A DNA stretch of 64,000 nt from Actinoplanes italicus (GCF_003001815.1 NZ_PVMZ01000009.1:1-64000); one strand, 5' to 3'; counted from the first letter of the stretch, positions 1 to 11,548 are shown. Translations and numbers: made by a program. Notes: a model not told the origin generated them from the letters alone.

Positions 1-378
1 ACCACGGACCCGGTTGAGACGACCGACCCGTTCGAGACCACGGACCCGGTTGAGACCACGGACCCGGTTGAGACCACGGACCCGGTTGAGACGACCGACC
101 CGTTCGAGACCACGGACCCGGTTGAGACGACCGACCCGTTCGAGACCACGGACCCGGTTGAGACGACCGACCCGTTCGAGACCACGGACCCGGTTGAGAC
201 GACGGACCCGGTTGAGACCACGGACCCGGTTGAGACGACCGACCCGTTCGAGACGACCGACCCGGTTGAGACGACGGACCCGTTCGAGACCACGGACCCG
301 GTTGAGACGACCGACCCGGTTGAGACGACGGACCCGGTTGAGACCACGGACCCGGTTGAGACGACCGACCCGGTTGAG
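1..378 (+). repeat. 18-bp tandem repeat, 21 units, coding
   Basis: Perfectly phased 18-bp units of the form ACSACSGACCCG followed by GTT or TTC and then GAG. Variation is confined to the third base of the two Thr codons and the Val/Phe codon. The array begins before the window, so the true copy number is higher. Confidence 0.95.
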
Positions 379-444
379 CAGGCAGAGGCCGACTCCGGCA
401 CGGGGGAACCGACGTTCGCAGTGCCGGCGCGATGGTTGCCGTGA
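1..444 (+). CDS. C-terminal part of a TTDPVE hexapeptide-repeat protein (5' end outside window)
   Basis: Frame 1 is open from the first base to a TGA at 442-444, giving the last 147 residues of a protein. Residues 1-126 are 21 uninterrupted copies of Thr-Thr-Asp-Pro-(Val or Phe)-Glu; the last 21 residues form a non-repetitive tail ending in ARWLP. Another frame across the same DNA gives an Arg/Pro/Thr-rich product starting at 14, but only frame 1 gives an acidic regular repeat and stops just before a terminator hairpin. Such Thr/Pro/acidic repeats usually act as extended stalks in surface or secreted proteins. No membrane anchor or sorting motif is visible in the tail, so location and function are unknown. 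Confidence 0.7.
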   Translation, partial: TTDPVETTDPFETTDPVETTDPVETTDPVETTDPFETTDPVETTDPFETTDPVETTDPFETTDPVETTDPVETTDPVETTDPFETTDPVETTDPFETTDPVETTDPVETTDPVETTDPVETTDPVEQAEADSGTGEPTFAVPARWLP

Positions 445-492
445 CGGATCGGTGTGGCGCCGGGACAGTGGGCGCCTGAACGAGTGAAAAGC

Positions 493-525
493 ACAGGCCG
501 CATCCCGAGACGGGGTGCGGCCTGT
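493..525. terminator. Bidirectional stem-loop terminator between convergent genes
   Basis: ACAGGCCGCATCCCG and CGGGGTGCGGCCTGT form a 15-bp stem (one G-T pair) with a 3-nt loop. It lies between the repeat-protein stop at 444 and the stop of the minus-strand gene at 567. No clear T-run follows. Confidence 0.75.
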
Positions 526-566
526 GACCGTTCGTACGGGGACGGCTCGTCAGCCGTACCCCCGGA

Positions 567-1388
567 TTATTTGCTTGCCCAGATGTCCAGGTTGAAGCGT
601 TCGAGCACGCCCGGAACGAACAGGCCGCCGATGGAGAGCAGGGAGATCACCGTGAAGGCGGTCCGGAGGATGACCACCTCGACCTTGCCGCCCACCTTGA
701 CGGCCATGCTGTTCGGGATGCCGATCATCAGCCACATGCGGCGTCTGATCGGGATCGGCCAGAGGATGGGTACGCCGTTCTTGGTGATCATGTCGCCGAG
801 GATGTGGACGAAACAGCCGACCGCGACAGCCAGGCCCAGCAGGGGGTAGCCGCGGTCGCTGGGCAGGTTGGCGGCAGTGAACCAGGCGATCGCGGCCGAG
901 GCCAGGGTCACGATGACCCAGCCGGCGCGTTCCGCCCAGTCGTCGAAGAGGCCGCGCAGGGCGAGGCCGCTCATGAAGAAGACGATGCCGATGACCGCCC
1001 AGTACCCGTAGCTGTCGGCCAGCGAGGTGGTGCCCCAGCCGAGGAGGGCGCAGAACGGCAGCGTGTGGGTGAAGGTGCGGTGGCCGTTGTCGCGGCGCGG
1101 GTCACGCTTCAGCTTGGTGGCGGTGTAGACGCCCAGCGAGAACTTCTCCACGACCTCGGCGACGAACAGTGACGCCACACCGAAGGTCCGGGCGACCGTC
1201 GCCCCGCCCTGATTGCGGGTCACCTTGCCGGACATGTCCAGGTCGGGCAGGAGGGCGCCGCCCGCACAGATCGCCGTGCCGACCGCCACCTCCAGCGGCG
1301 TCTGGCTCACGTTGGCGAACTGGTCGAGCGCCCAACTGCCGGCCAGCCAGGCGGCCGCGCCGGATAGCGCGTGCGACGGACCCATCAT
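567..1388 (-). CDS. YdjM-like membrane-bound metal-dependent hydrolase family protein
   Basis: A 273-residue protein that begins MMGPSHALSGAAAWL, the N-terminal His-containing signature of the YdjM/DUF457 family (annotated as LexA-regulated inner-membrane metal-dependent hydrolases). Conserved acidic and His residues follow in LLPDLDMSG (about residues 46-54) and in GHRTFTHTLPF (about 100-110), the usual putative metal-binding clusters. Several hydrophobic segments follow, consistent with a polytopic membrane protein. The family's biochemical activity is not established, so the hydrolase label is by family only. It stands alone between a terminator and the DUF1707 gene, which runs in the same direction about 110 bp downstream of nothing obvious. 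Either Met of the initial pair could be the start. Confidence 0.8.
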   Translation of the reverse strand: MMGPSHALSGAAAWLAGSWALDQFANVSQTPLEVAVGTAICAGGALLPDLDMSGKVTRNQGGATVARTFGVASLFVAEVVEKFSLGVYTATKLKRDPRRDNGHRTFTHTLPFCALLGWGTTSLADSYGYWAVIGIVFFMSGLALRGLFDDWAERAGWVIVTLASAAIAWFTAANLPSDRGYPLLGLAVAVGCFVHILGDMITKNGVPILWPIPIRRRMWLMIGIPNSMAVKVGGKVEVVILRTAFTVISLLSIGGLFVPGVLERFNLDIWASK

Positions 1389-1499
1389 CTGCGTTGTCCC
1401 TCCCCGAACAAAACTCGGCCACTGTGGCAGAGAGAACGAAGAAGATCAACGACTGGATGAGCGTGTCGTACGTGGGGTCGGCCACCCGACAGCGGACGG

Positions 1500-1940
1500 T
1501 CAGTGCCGGACCCAGTGGCCGAAGCTGTACTCCGGGTTCCACCGGCCGTACCGGGCGTGCTTCACCAGCCCGATCACCAGGAACGACAGCGGAATGACCG
1601 GCCAGAAGAACTGGGAGCCCGACAGGATCCACAGTGCGGTGAGGACGCCCGCGGCGATCAGGATGAAGCTCGCGTGCCGGGTGAGCGATCGGCGTGTCGC
1701 GGCGCGGACCTGCGGGGTGCGGGCCAGTGCCCGGCGGCCCCCGTCCGGCAGATCGGCGGTCAGCGGCATCAGCTCGTCACGGAACTTGGAGGCGTACGCC
1801 CTGGTCAAACGCTCTTCGCCCTCGGTGAGGTCGAGGCGGCCCTCCGCCATGGCGGCGCGCACGATCTCGGCGACGGTCTCCCGTTCCGCGTCGGAGGTCC
1901 GCAGGCGGGTCGTTCCGGGGGCGGTTCCTTGGGGGTGCAT
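1500..1940 (-). CDS. DUF1707 / 2TM-domain membrane protein
   Basis: 146 residues. I chose the ATG at 1940 because GGAGAAGGCC precedes it, although the frame stays open further upstream. Residues about 12-60 (LRTSDAERETVAEIV ... GRLDLTEGEERL) match the actinobacterial DUF1707 (SHOCT-like) domain, which usually sits at the N-terminus of small membrane proteins. Two hydrophobic helices follow (FILIAAGVLTALWIL and FWPVIPLSFLVIGLV). Family function is unknown; many members sit beside two-component systems, and here the divergent neighbour is a NarL-type sensor kinase gene starting at 2170. The start and domain call are secure, the role is not. Confidence 0.82.
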   Translation of the reverse strand: MHPQGTAPGTTRLRTSDAERETVAEIVRAAMAEGRLDLTEGEERLTRAYASKFRDELMPLTADLPDGGRRALARTPQVRAATRRSLTRHASFILIAAGVLTALWILSGSQFFWPVIPLSFLVIGLVKHARYGRWNPEYSFGHWVRH

Positions 1941-2169
1941 GGCCTTCTCCTTCGCTGGCGGCGTTCTTGCCTGCCTCCAGAGTCGGCTGCGAGGCCTCCG
2001 GGCGCGTCGGTCCGGCGAAGCATCCGCCGGGCGCATGCGGAGTCGAATTCGATCTCTGCGGTACGCCCGGAGTCGTATCCGCCGCACGCCGGCTGCGCCC
2101 GTGGTGGTAGCCGCCGGGCACGCCCGCGGGCCGATGCCGGGCGGGGTGCGGGTGTCGTAGGTTCGGTGC

Positions 2170-3741
2170 ATGAAGCCGGTCGACCGAGTGGACGGGTGCG
2201 ACCCGCCCGAGCCCGTGAGCCGGGCCTCCGAAGACCTGGACTCCTGGTCGCGGCGCAGGCCCCGGAGGCACGCCGACTGGCCGCCCGGGGCTGCGATCGC
2301 CGCGACGATCTTCCACCTCGCCGGCACGCAGGACCTGGCCGACCGCGGGTTCGTCCACGTCGACTCCACACTGCTCTACTACGTGCTCCTGCTCGCGGGC
2401 CCCGTCGTGCTGCTCGGGCGGCGCAAGGCGCCGATCGCGACGTTCGTGGTCGCCGCGACGGCGTCGATCGCGTTCGCCACCCACGCCCAGCCCTACTGGA
2501 TGTACGCGGTCGCCCCCGCACTGGCGCTGTTCAACCTGGCCAAGCTGGGCCGGCGCATCGAGGCGGCGATCGCCGGCGCCGTCGCGTGGGCGGTCTATCT
2601 GCTGGTCACCGTGGCGCTGGCCGGCCCGCTCGGCCTGCCCGGCGACGCCCGGCCCGACCTCCGGGAGGCGGTCCTGGCCGCGGTCGGGATCGCCGGTTCG
2701 GTCCTGATCGGCACCGTGTCGAAGGCCCGCCGCGAGCAGCTGGCCGCCCTGGCCCGCGCGCGGGAGGAACGGCAGCGGGCCCGCGACGAGCAGGAACGCC
2801 GGCAGGCCTCGGAGGAACGGCTGCGGATGGCGCAGGAGCTGCACGACGTGCTCGGCCACCACCTTTCACTGATCAACGTGCAGGCGGGAGTGGGGTTGCA
2901 TCTGATGGACAACCGCCCGGAACAGGCCCGCGAGGCGCTGTCGGCGATCAAGACGGCGAGCGCGGAGGCGTTGCGGGAGGTGCGGTCGGTGCTGGGCGTC
3001 CTGCGGACCGAGGGGGAGGCGGCGCCCCGGCAGCCGGCCCTCGGGCTGAGCAGGCTCGCCGGGCTGACCGCCGACGCCGGCTTCCCGGTGCGCACCTGGA
3101 TCGGCGGCGAGCCTCGGGTGCTGCCGGCCGAGGTCGACCGGGCCGCGTACCGGATCGTGCAGGAGGCGCTCACCAATGTCCGCCGCCACGCCGGGCCGGA
3201 CCCGCATGTGCTGATCGAGATCACCTACCAGCCCGCCACCCTGGCCCTGTCGGTCACCAATACCGGCGCCACGACCGAGGGCAACGCCGCGGGCAGCGGC
3301 ATCACCGGTATGCGGGCCCGGGCCGAGAGCCTGGGCGGACGGCTCACGGCCGGACCGCGGCAGGCCGGTGGTTTCGGGGTCACAGCCGTCGTGCCGGCTC
3401 CACCGGTTCCCGGAGCCGGCCCGCTCCCGGCGGGTTCGCTGCCCGAGTCGACCGGCCCCGAACCGTCGCCGTGGGGCACGCCGGTCACCCCGCCGTCCGC
3501 GCCCGAGCCGGTGGAGGAACCGGCCTGGCTGACGGCGCCCGTCCCGCCGGCTGAGCCGGTCGAGATGCCGGTGGTCCGCGCGCCCGAGCCGCCACCGGAC
3601 TGGCGTCCCGGTCCATGCGCCCCACGCCGCAGCGACCTCGTTCCCGGCACGGCGCCGGATTCCGCGCCGGCGCCGGGTTCGGCGGCGCCCGGGGAAGCGG
3701 CAGGGCCGGGTTCGGCGGCGCCCGGGGAAGCGGCTCGATGA
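2170..3741 (+). CDS. NarL-family sensor histidine kinase with Pro-rich C-terminal tail
   Basis: 523 residues. Residues about 40-180 hold four to five membrane segments; a charged coiled coil (about 185-218) leads into a HisKA_3 box with phospho-acceptor His225 in AQELHDVLGHHLSL. The HATPase_c part shows IVQEALTNVRRHA (N box) and SGITGMRARAESLGG (G box). This is the DesK/NarX-like architecture. After about residue 405 the sequence becomes a roughly 115-residue Pro/Ala/Glu-rich tail, longer than usual, ending in a duplicated PGSAAPGEAA block. The stop overlaps the next start as ATGA at 3738-3741, so kinase and regulator are translationally coupled and form a pair. The start codon has a weak ribosome site and could be slightly off. 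Signal unknown. Confidence 0.88.
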   Translation: MKPVDRVDGCDPPEPVSRASEDLDSWSRRRPRRHADWPPGAAIAATIFHLAGTQDLADRGFVHVDSTLLYYVLLLAGPVVLLGRRKAPIATFVVAATASIAFATHAQPYWMYAVAPALALFNLAKLGRRIEAAIAGAVAWAVYLLVTVALAGPLGLPGDARPDLREAVLAAVGIAGSVLIGTVSKARREQLAALARAREERQRARDEQERRQASEERLRMAQELHDVLGHHLSLINVQAGVGLHLMDNRPEQAREALSAIKTASAEALREVRSVLGVLRTEGEAAPRQPALGLSRLAGLTADAGFPVRTWIGGEPRVLPAEVDRAAYRIVQEALTNVRRHAGPDPHVLIEITYQPATLALSVTNTGATTEGNAAGSGITGMRARAESLGGRLTAGPRQAGGFGVTAVVPAPPVPGAGPLPAGSLPESTGPEPSPWGTPVTPPSAPEPVEEPAWLTAPVPPAEPVEMPVVRAPEPPPDWRPGPCAPRRSDLVPGTAPDSAPAPGSAAPGEAAGPGSAAPGEAAR

Positions 3742-4412
3742 TCTCGGTGGTGCTGGTGGACGATCAGGCCCTGGTGCGGGCCGGGTTCCGGGCGCTCCTC
3801 GACGCGGAAGAGGGCATCGAGGTGGTCGGCGAGGCCGCCGACGGCTTACGGGCGGTCGAGGTGGTCCGGGAGACCCGGCCGGACGTCGTTCTGATGGACA
3901 TCCGGATGCCCGGCGTGGACGGCCTGGAAGCGACCCGGCGGATCGCCGCGGATCCGCAGCTGGCCGCCACCCGAGTGGTCATCCTGACCACGTTCGAGCT
4001 GGACGAGTATGTGTTCGAGGCGCTGCGTACCGGCGCGTCCGGGTTCCTCGTGAAGGACACCGAGCCGGTGGACCTGCTGCGCGGCGTGCGCGCGGTCGCC
4101 GCCGGTGACGCGTTGCTGTCGCCGAGCGTGACCCGCCGGGTGATCGGTTCGTTCGTCTCGGCGGCGGCCGGCGGCCGGCAGCCCGAGCCACCCCGCGAAC
4201 TCGACCAGCTCACCGACCGGGAGCGCGAGGTGATGGTGCTCGTCGCCGAGGGTCTGTCCAACGACGAGATCGCCGCCCGCCTGGTGATCAGCCCGGCCAC
4301 CGCGAAGACCCACGTCAGCCGCACGATGATCAAGCTGGGCGCCCGCGACCGGGCCCAGCTGGTCGTCCAGGCGTACGAGGCCGGCCTGATCCGCCCCGGC
4401 TGGCTCGGCTGA
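3738..4412 (+). CDS. NarL/FixJ-family response regulator
   Basis: 224 residues. The receiver domain spans about 1-120: acidic pocket VLVDDQ, phospho-acceptor Asp54 in VLMDIRMPG, Thr/Ser switch in ILTTFE, and Lys in FLVKDTE. A GerE-type helix-turn-helix sits at about 155-215 (LTDREREVMVLVAEG ... SPATAKTHVSR). Its start overlaps the kinase stop by four bases, so it is the cognate partner of the kinase at 2170-3741. It probably binds DNA as a phosphorylated dimer; targets cannot be told from sequence, although the divergent DUF1707 gene is a natural candidate. Confidence 0.93.
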   Translation: MISVVLVDDQALVRAGFRALLDAEEGIEVVGEAADGLRAVEVVRETRPDVVLMDIRMPGVDGLEATRRIAADPQLAATRVVILTTFELDEYVFEALRTGASGFLVKDTEPVDLLRGVRAVAAGDALLSPSVTRRVIGSFVSAAAGGRQPEPPRELDQLTDREREVMVLVAEGLSNDEIAARLVISPATAKTHVSRTMIKLGARDRAQLVVQAYEAGLIRPGWLG

Positions 4413-4415
4413 AAG

Positions 4416-4442
4416 CCCGCCGGCCGGGCTACGACCGGCGGG
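4416..4442. terminator. Bidirectional hairpin between convergent genes
   Basis: CCCGCCGG (4416-4423) and CCGGCGGG (4435-4442) form an 8-bp GC stem with an 11-nt loop. It overlaps the TAG stop of the minus-strand diguanylate cyclase and directly follows the regulator stop. Confidence 0.55.
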
Positions 4443-5892
4443 TGAGGGGTGTGGACGGGGACAGGACGGCGCGGTTGCGGCCGGCGGCCTTGGCGGCGTA
4501 CAACGCCTCGTCGGCGGTGCGCATCAGGGCGTCCGGTTCGGGACGGCTCTCCGCGGCGGCGCCGATCGAGACGGTCACCGCCAGCAGGTCGCCGCCGACG
4601 TCGACGGGCAGGCCGGAGACCTCGGTGCGCAGGCGCTCGGCCAGGGCGAGCAGCTCGTCGGGGCCGGTGTGCGGGGCGAGCACCACGAACTCCTCGCCGC
4701 CGTACCGGGCGACCACCCCACCGGCACGGCTGCCCACGGTCAGCCGGCGGGCCACCTCACGCAGCACCTGATCGCCGGCCGGGTGGCCGTACCCATCGTT
4801 GACCTGTTTGAAATGGTCGACGTCGATGACGAGAAGGCCCACCCCATGGCCGGTACGCGCAGACCTGCGACATTCGACGGCGAGCGCCTGCGTGAAGTGC
4901 CGCCGGGTGTGCAGCCCGGTGAGCGAGTCGGTGACGGCGGCCCGGCGCTGGGCGGCGACGAGGCCGGACATCCGGGCCAGCACGAGCAGGAACATCACCG
5001 CGCAGGCGGCACTGATCAGCGGCACGCTCACCGGATCGTCGAACAGCCACTGGATGAACTGCACGCCGGGCGCCATCAGCACCGCGACGGTGAGCATGCC
5101 GAGCCGGCCCGGTGACGCGTCCGGCAGCGCGGTGTCGCTGCGCTGGTCGAAACGGCGGATGCCGGGATGCAGGGCGGCGGAGCCGAGCATGCCGAGCGAG
5201 ATCATCCACATGGCGTCGAGGTACGACTCCGAGGCAGGGCTGCCGTCGGCGATGCCCTCGACCGCGTACGCGGTGTCCACCACGAACATCAGCGACATGC
5301 TGCCGAGCAGCAGATAGAGCACCGCCCCGCGGGTTCCGGTGCCCATGACCAGGCGGATCGCCAGGATGAAGACCATCAGATCCAGGACCGGGTACGCGGC
5401 CTGCGTGAGCTTCGCGTTGAGCGGCAGCCCGGAGTCGGCGGTGAGCGGTTCGAGGACGTAGATCCAGCTGAGCAGGCCGGCACTGATCGCCACGACCAGC
5501 GCGTCGACCCCGCTCGGGATGTCCCAGCCGGGCGCGCGGCGGCGGATGAACACCAGCACGGCGGCGCACAGCAGCAGGTAGTAGAGGAAGTAGGTGAGGT
5601 CGGCCGGGGTCGGCTCGAGGTAGCCGCCGAGCCAGCTGTCGTAGACGGTCATCCCGTCCGCGATCGCGTAGAGCACCTGGGCGGCGAACAGCAGGAACCA
5701 GCCGGCCCGGTGCGGCGGCCGATGCCACAGCGTCCCGATCAGGACGACGATCGGCACACCCGCGCTGACCACCATGTACGGCGCGATGGTGGCCAGGTAC
5801 GGCGCCTCCACGATCCCGGACCACACGCGCATGGCGACACAGATCGTCAGCACACCGAGCCAGGCGAGCCCGGCCCGCCGATCACGTCGCAC
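4429..5892 (-). CDS. Membrane-anchored GGDEF diguanylate cyclase
   Basis: About 487 residues from the GTG at 5892; an upstream frame exists but would overlap the neighbouring gene at 5963, so the start is uncertain. Nine to ten hydrophobic segments occupy the N-terminal 300 residues without an obvious extracytoplasmic domain, resembling MASE-type sensors. The C-terminal GGDEF domain has the active-site motif RYGGEEF, the metal/GTP motif DVDHFKQVNDGYGH, and DSLTGLHTRR at its start, so it should make cyclic di-GMP from two GTP. No RxxD inhibitory site is apparent upstream of GGEEF in the usual position. No EAL domain is present. In actinomycetes cyclic di-GMP controls development; no partner gene is adjacent. 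Confidence 0.88.
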   Translation of the reverse strand: MRRDRRAGLAWLGVLTICVAMRVWSGIVEAPYLATIAPYMVVSAGVPIVVLIGTLWHRPPHRAGWFLLFAAQVLYAIADGMTVYDSWLGGYLEPTPADLTYFLYYLLLCAAVLVFIRRRAPGWDIPSGVDALVVAISAGLLSWIYVLEPLTADSGLPLNAKLTQAAYPVLDLMVFILAIRLVMGTGTRGAVLYLLLGSMSLMFVVDTAYAVEGIADGSPASESYLDAMWMISLGMLGSAALHPGIRRFDQRSDTALPDASPGRLGMLTVAVLMAPGVQFIQWLFDDPVSVPLISAACAVMFLLVLARMSGLVAAQRRAAVTDSLTGLHTRRHFTQALAVECRRSARTGHGVGLLVIDVDHFKQVNDGYGHPAGDQVLREVARRLTVGSRAGGVVARYGGEEFVVLAPHTGPDELLALAERLRTEVSGLPVDVGGDLLAVTVSIGAAAESRPEPDALMRTADEALYAAKAAGRNRAVLSPSTPLTRRS

Positions 5893-5962
5893 CAGCCGAG
5901 CATCCCGGCACTCGGTTGCATTCCGGGTGCGGAGCCGGAATCCCCCGGTTGCGGGAGCACGG

Positions 5963-7873
5963 TCAGAGGCGGCGGGCGCGCAGGTGCTCTGCGACCGACC
6001 AGGCCTGGAACGGGCAGCCGGTGGCCCGGTGCGGCGGGTCACCGTCGGCGGTCTCGGAGATCGAGCCGAGCCCGTGCTCGGACAGGTGGGCCTCGGCGTC
6101 GGTCAGCACGTCCTCGCCGCTCGCGCCGACCCGGTGCAGGGCGGTCACCCACGGTCCGGTCAGCCACGGCCAGACGGTTCCGGTGTGGTACGCCCGATCG
6201 CGCTCCGCCGGTGTGCCACGGTGCCGCCCCGAGTAACCGAGCTCGCCGGGCGCGAGACTCCGCGGCCCGAGCGGGGTGAGCAGCGCGGAGCCGAGCCGGT
6301 CCAGCGTCTCCCGGCCGGGCCGGGCCGGCGCGTGCGGCAGCGACCAGGCGAGCAGCTGGTTGGGCCGCAGCACCGGGTCCTCCCCGGAACCGCCGACCAC
6401 GTCGTGGAGCAGGCCGCCGGGCGCCGGGAAGAGCCGGGCGAACCCCTCCCGGGCCTGCGGGCAGGCGCGTTCGGCGGTTCCGGGCGGGATCCCGGTCCGG
6501 GCGGACAGCTCCAGCACGGTGGCCAGTGCGTTGATCCAGAGCGCGTTCACCTCGACCGGCTTGCCGGCGCGCGCGGTCACCGGAACCCCGTCGACGCGCG
6601 CGTCCATCCAGGTCAGGGCCTTACCCTGGGCGCCGGCCCGGAGCAGGCCGTCGGCCGGGTCGGTGCGGATGCCGTACCGGGTGCCGGACAGGTGGTACGT
6701 GATCACGTCACGCAGTGCGGGCAGCAGTTCGGCGGCCAGGTCGTCGTCGCCGGTGACCGCCACGTGCCGGCCCGCCGCGTGCAGGAACCAGAGGGTGCCG
6801 TCGACGGTGTTGTATTCGACGGCCCCGGTGTCGGCGGTGTTCGCCAGCATGCCCTCGGACAGCGTCCCGGCGTACGCCCGGAGCAGTTCCCGCCCCTGCT
6901 CGGCCCGGTTCGTCGCCAGGAACAGGCCCTCGTAGGCGATCATCGTGTCCCGCGACCACGACCCGAACCACGGGTAACCGGCGACCACGTCCGGCCCGTT
7001 GCGGGTGCGGACCACGAACGCGTCGGCGGCCAGGGCCAGGGTCGCCTGGGTCTCGTCGGCAGGTGACGCCGCCAGGACGACCGCCCGGTTGCGGGTGCGG
7101 GCCGCGACCACGGCCGGACCGGCGGGTGGCGGCGGATCGTCGAGGTCGCCCGCCCAGGCCGACACCTCGGCGATGTCCCCGGGGGCCGGCAGATCCACAT
7201 GGAAGCTTCCGCCGTACCAGAGATCCTCTGCCGAAGTGAGGCCTCGCTCGTCCTCCGTCCGGTGACGGACGTCGCGGAACCACTCGCCTCCCGGCGTGAA
7301 GCCCGGCCCCCTGATCCGGTAGGCGTTCTCGACCACGCAGCCGTCCGCCGTCGCGGTGACCGCCGGAGGCGCGCCGGCCGCCGTCCGCTCGCCGTGCGCG
7401 TCCCGCCAGGTGCAGAGCGCCTCGAGGGTGAGCCGGACCGGGCCGCCGGCGACCAGCCGGTGCACGATCGCGACCGCGGGCCGGCCGTGCACCGCGGCGA
7501 TCTCCCGCTCGATCACCACCCCGCCGAGGCGCCACCGCCACCGCGGCACCCCGTCGATCAGGGCGAAACCGGCGAGCAGCCGGTGGCCGGCCGGGGCGAT
7601 GGCGCCGTCGGCCCACTCGTGCACACCCAGCCGGACCACCGCGCCGGACGGCAGGGTGACGACCGGATCGAGGGACGCGAGGCCCAGATGGCGGGACGCG
7701 GGTGTGTCGCCCGCCACCACGAGCAGGCCGTGATAGCGGCGGGTCCGCAGTCCGCTGACCGTTCCCATGGCATAGCCGCCGACCCCATCGGGTACCAGCC
7801 ATTCCCGTGTGGCGCCCTCGTTGAGGCGGGCGCAGACCTGAGGACCGAAAGTGATCGGGCGGACCGTAGACAC
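5963..7873 (-). CDS. Glycogen debranching enzyme-like protein (GDE N and C domains)
   Basis: 636 residues. The N-terminal part (about 1-240) matches the bacterial/archaeal GDE_N beta-domain (NEGATREWLVPDGVGGYA, TRRYHGLLV). The C-terminal (alpha/alpha)6 domain contains GYPWFGSWSRDTMIAYEGL, YNTVDGTLWFLHA and TWMDARV, typical of amylo-alpha-1,6-glucosidase-type GDE. Members of this short bacterial type hydrolyse alpha-1,6 branches of glycogen-like glucans; some may act on other oligosaccharides. It has no signal peptide, so it should be cytoplasmic. It is divergently transcribed from the GH63-like glucosidase gene at 7978 with about 100 bp between, suggesting shared control of intracellular alpha-glucan use. 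Confidence 0.88.
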   Translation of the reverse strand: MSTVRPITFGPQVCARLNEGATREWLVPDGVGGYAMGTVSGLRTRRYHGLLVVAGDTPASRHLGLASLDPVVTLPSGAVVRLGVHEWADGAIAPAGHRLLAGFALIDGVPRWRWRLGGVVIEREIAAVHGRPAVAIVHRLVAGGPVRLTLEALCTWRDAHGERTAAGAPPAVTATADGCVVENAYRIRGPGFTPGGEWFRDVRHRTEDERGLTSAEDLWYGGSFHVDLPAPGDIAEVSAWAGDLDDPPPPAGPAVVAARTRNRAVVLAASPADETQATLALAADAFVVRTRNGPDVVAGYPWFGSWSRDTMIAYEGLFLATNRAEQGRELLRAYAGTLSEGMLANTADTGAVEYNTVDGTLWFLHAAGRHVAVTGDDDLAAELLPALRDVITYHLSGTRYGIRTDPADGLLRAGAQGKALTWMDARVDGVPVTARAGKPVEVNALWINALATVLELSARTGIPPGTAERACPQAREGFARLFPAPGGLLHDVVGGSGEDPVLRPNQLLAWSLPHAPARPGRETLDRLGSALLTPLGPRSLAPGELGYSGRHRGTPAERDRAYHTGTVWPWLTGPWVTALHRVGASGEDVLTDAEAHLSEHGLGSISETADGDPPHRATGCPFQAWSVAEHLRARRL

Positions 7874-7977
7874 GGGAAGAACCCCAATCGCGCCGAGGCT
7901 TACACACTTGACACATCAGCGTGACAGTCTTCAGGGTGATCGACTGCGGGATTCGGGTAGTGGGGGTGAGAACGGAC

Positions 7978-10599
<2,622 letters not shown>

Positions 10600-10700
10600 A
10601 GATCGACGTCTGTCGCTGAGGTGGCCGAGTCGGGCCGGCCGCCGGGTGCCAGGCGCATCATGAGATTCCGGGCCGTCGCGCGACGCCCCGGAAAGTCGCG

Positions 10701-10728
10701 TTCACCGATCGGTGATCATCGCTAGAGT
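10701..10728 (+). promoter_or_regulatory. Candidate promoter with embedded palindrome upstream of the lipoprotein gene
   Basis: TTCACC (10701-10706) and TAGAGT (10723-10728) are separated by 16 bp and resemble -35/-10 boxes. The perfect 14-bp palindrome TCACCGATCGGTGA (10702-10715) overlaps the -35 box, so a dimeric regulator bound there would block it. The gene starts at 10777. Confidence 0.45.
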
Positions 10729-10776
10729 GTCCCCTCGGTCCGGCCGCGTCGGTCGGACCGTCGAAGGGGAGGCCGG

Positions 10777-11541
10777 ATGGGCGTGCGGATCAGTTTTCGT
10801 GGCGGTGCCGGTGTGCTGCTGGCGACGGCGCTTGCAACCGGTGGCTGTGCTGCCGGGGACGGCGCCCGTGCGGTGAAGCCGGGCACCACCACCGTCAGCG
10901 CGCCGGCGAGCGCGGCCGCTGAGCGGACCGACGCGGCCGCCGCACTCGCCGCGTCTCTCGGGGCGCTGAAGACGGAGAACTACCGGTTCACCTCGTACAT
11001 CGGTGAGAAAGGCACGATGACCGGCCTGATCAACCCGGCGAGCAAGAACCGCGAGTTCGTCGCCACCACCACGACATCCGGCAATGCGAGCACCATCACG
11101 ATCCGGGACGTCGACGGGGTGGTCTATGTGAAGGTCGAGAAGGCGGACGGCAGCGGCGGGCCCGCCGACGGGAAATGGCACCGGATCGGCGACGACAGTC
11201 CGCTGAACTCCGTATCCAAGTTCGATCCGTCCGACGTGACCAAGCAACTCGAGACCGCCGCCGACGTGCAGTGGGCCGCCGCAGATACCGTCAAGGGCAC
11301 GATCGACCTGACGAAGCTCATGCCGTTGGGCGGCGGTCCCGCCGCCAGCGGCACGCCGACCTTGAAGGCCATGCCGTTCGAGGCGAGCTTCGACGATGCG
11401 GGCCGGCTCGTGGACTACCGGTTCAAGCCGGAGGGGGACGCGGCGAAGGTGGCCGCCGGGACCGGCATGACGTTCTCCGACTACGGCGTCCGCGTCGGCG
11501 AGGTCGTGGCTCCGCCCGCCGCGAAGCCGCTGCCCTCCTGA
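10777..11541 (+). CDS. Secreted lipoprotein, LppX/LprAFG-like
   Basis: 254 residues with a lipoprotein signal peptide: MGVRISFRGG, a hydrophobic stretch, then the lipobox ATGGC with modified Cys24. GGGGAGG precedes the ATG. The mature part is Ala/Thr-rich at first, then folds into a domain with YRFTSYIGEKGTMTG and FEASFDDAGRLVDYRFKP, resembling the actinobacterial LppX/LprAFG family of lipid-carrying envelope lipoproteins. The match is by general pattern (tandem beta-strands, internal helix region, C-terminal linear fit motif), so family assignment is moderate. It is monocistronic, with its own promoter-like palindrome upstream and a strong terminator downstream. Confidence 0.72.
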   Translation: MGVRISFRGGAGVLLATALATGGCAAGDGARAVKPGTTTVSAPASAAAERTDAAAALAASLGALKTENYRFTSYIGEKGTMTGLINPASKNREFVATTTTSGNASTITIRDVDGVVYVKVEKADGSGGPADGKWHRIGDDSPLNSVSKFDPSDVTKQLETAADVQWAAADTVKGTIDLTKLMPLGGGPAASGTPTLKAMPFEASFDDAGRLVDYRFKPEGDAAKVAAGTGMTFSDYGVRVGEVVAPPAAKPLPS

Positions 11542-11548
11542 CCTGTCG

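Noticed and set aside
1..378. CRISPR or noncoding satellite
   Set aside because: Units are 18 bp, in frame and keep a conserved peptide, so this is coding repeat DNA.
1503..3554. Plus-strand 683-codon ORF overlapping the NarL kinase gene
   Set aside because: Ala/Arg/Gly-rich shadow of the real kinase frame with no ribosome site and no domain.
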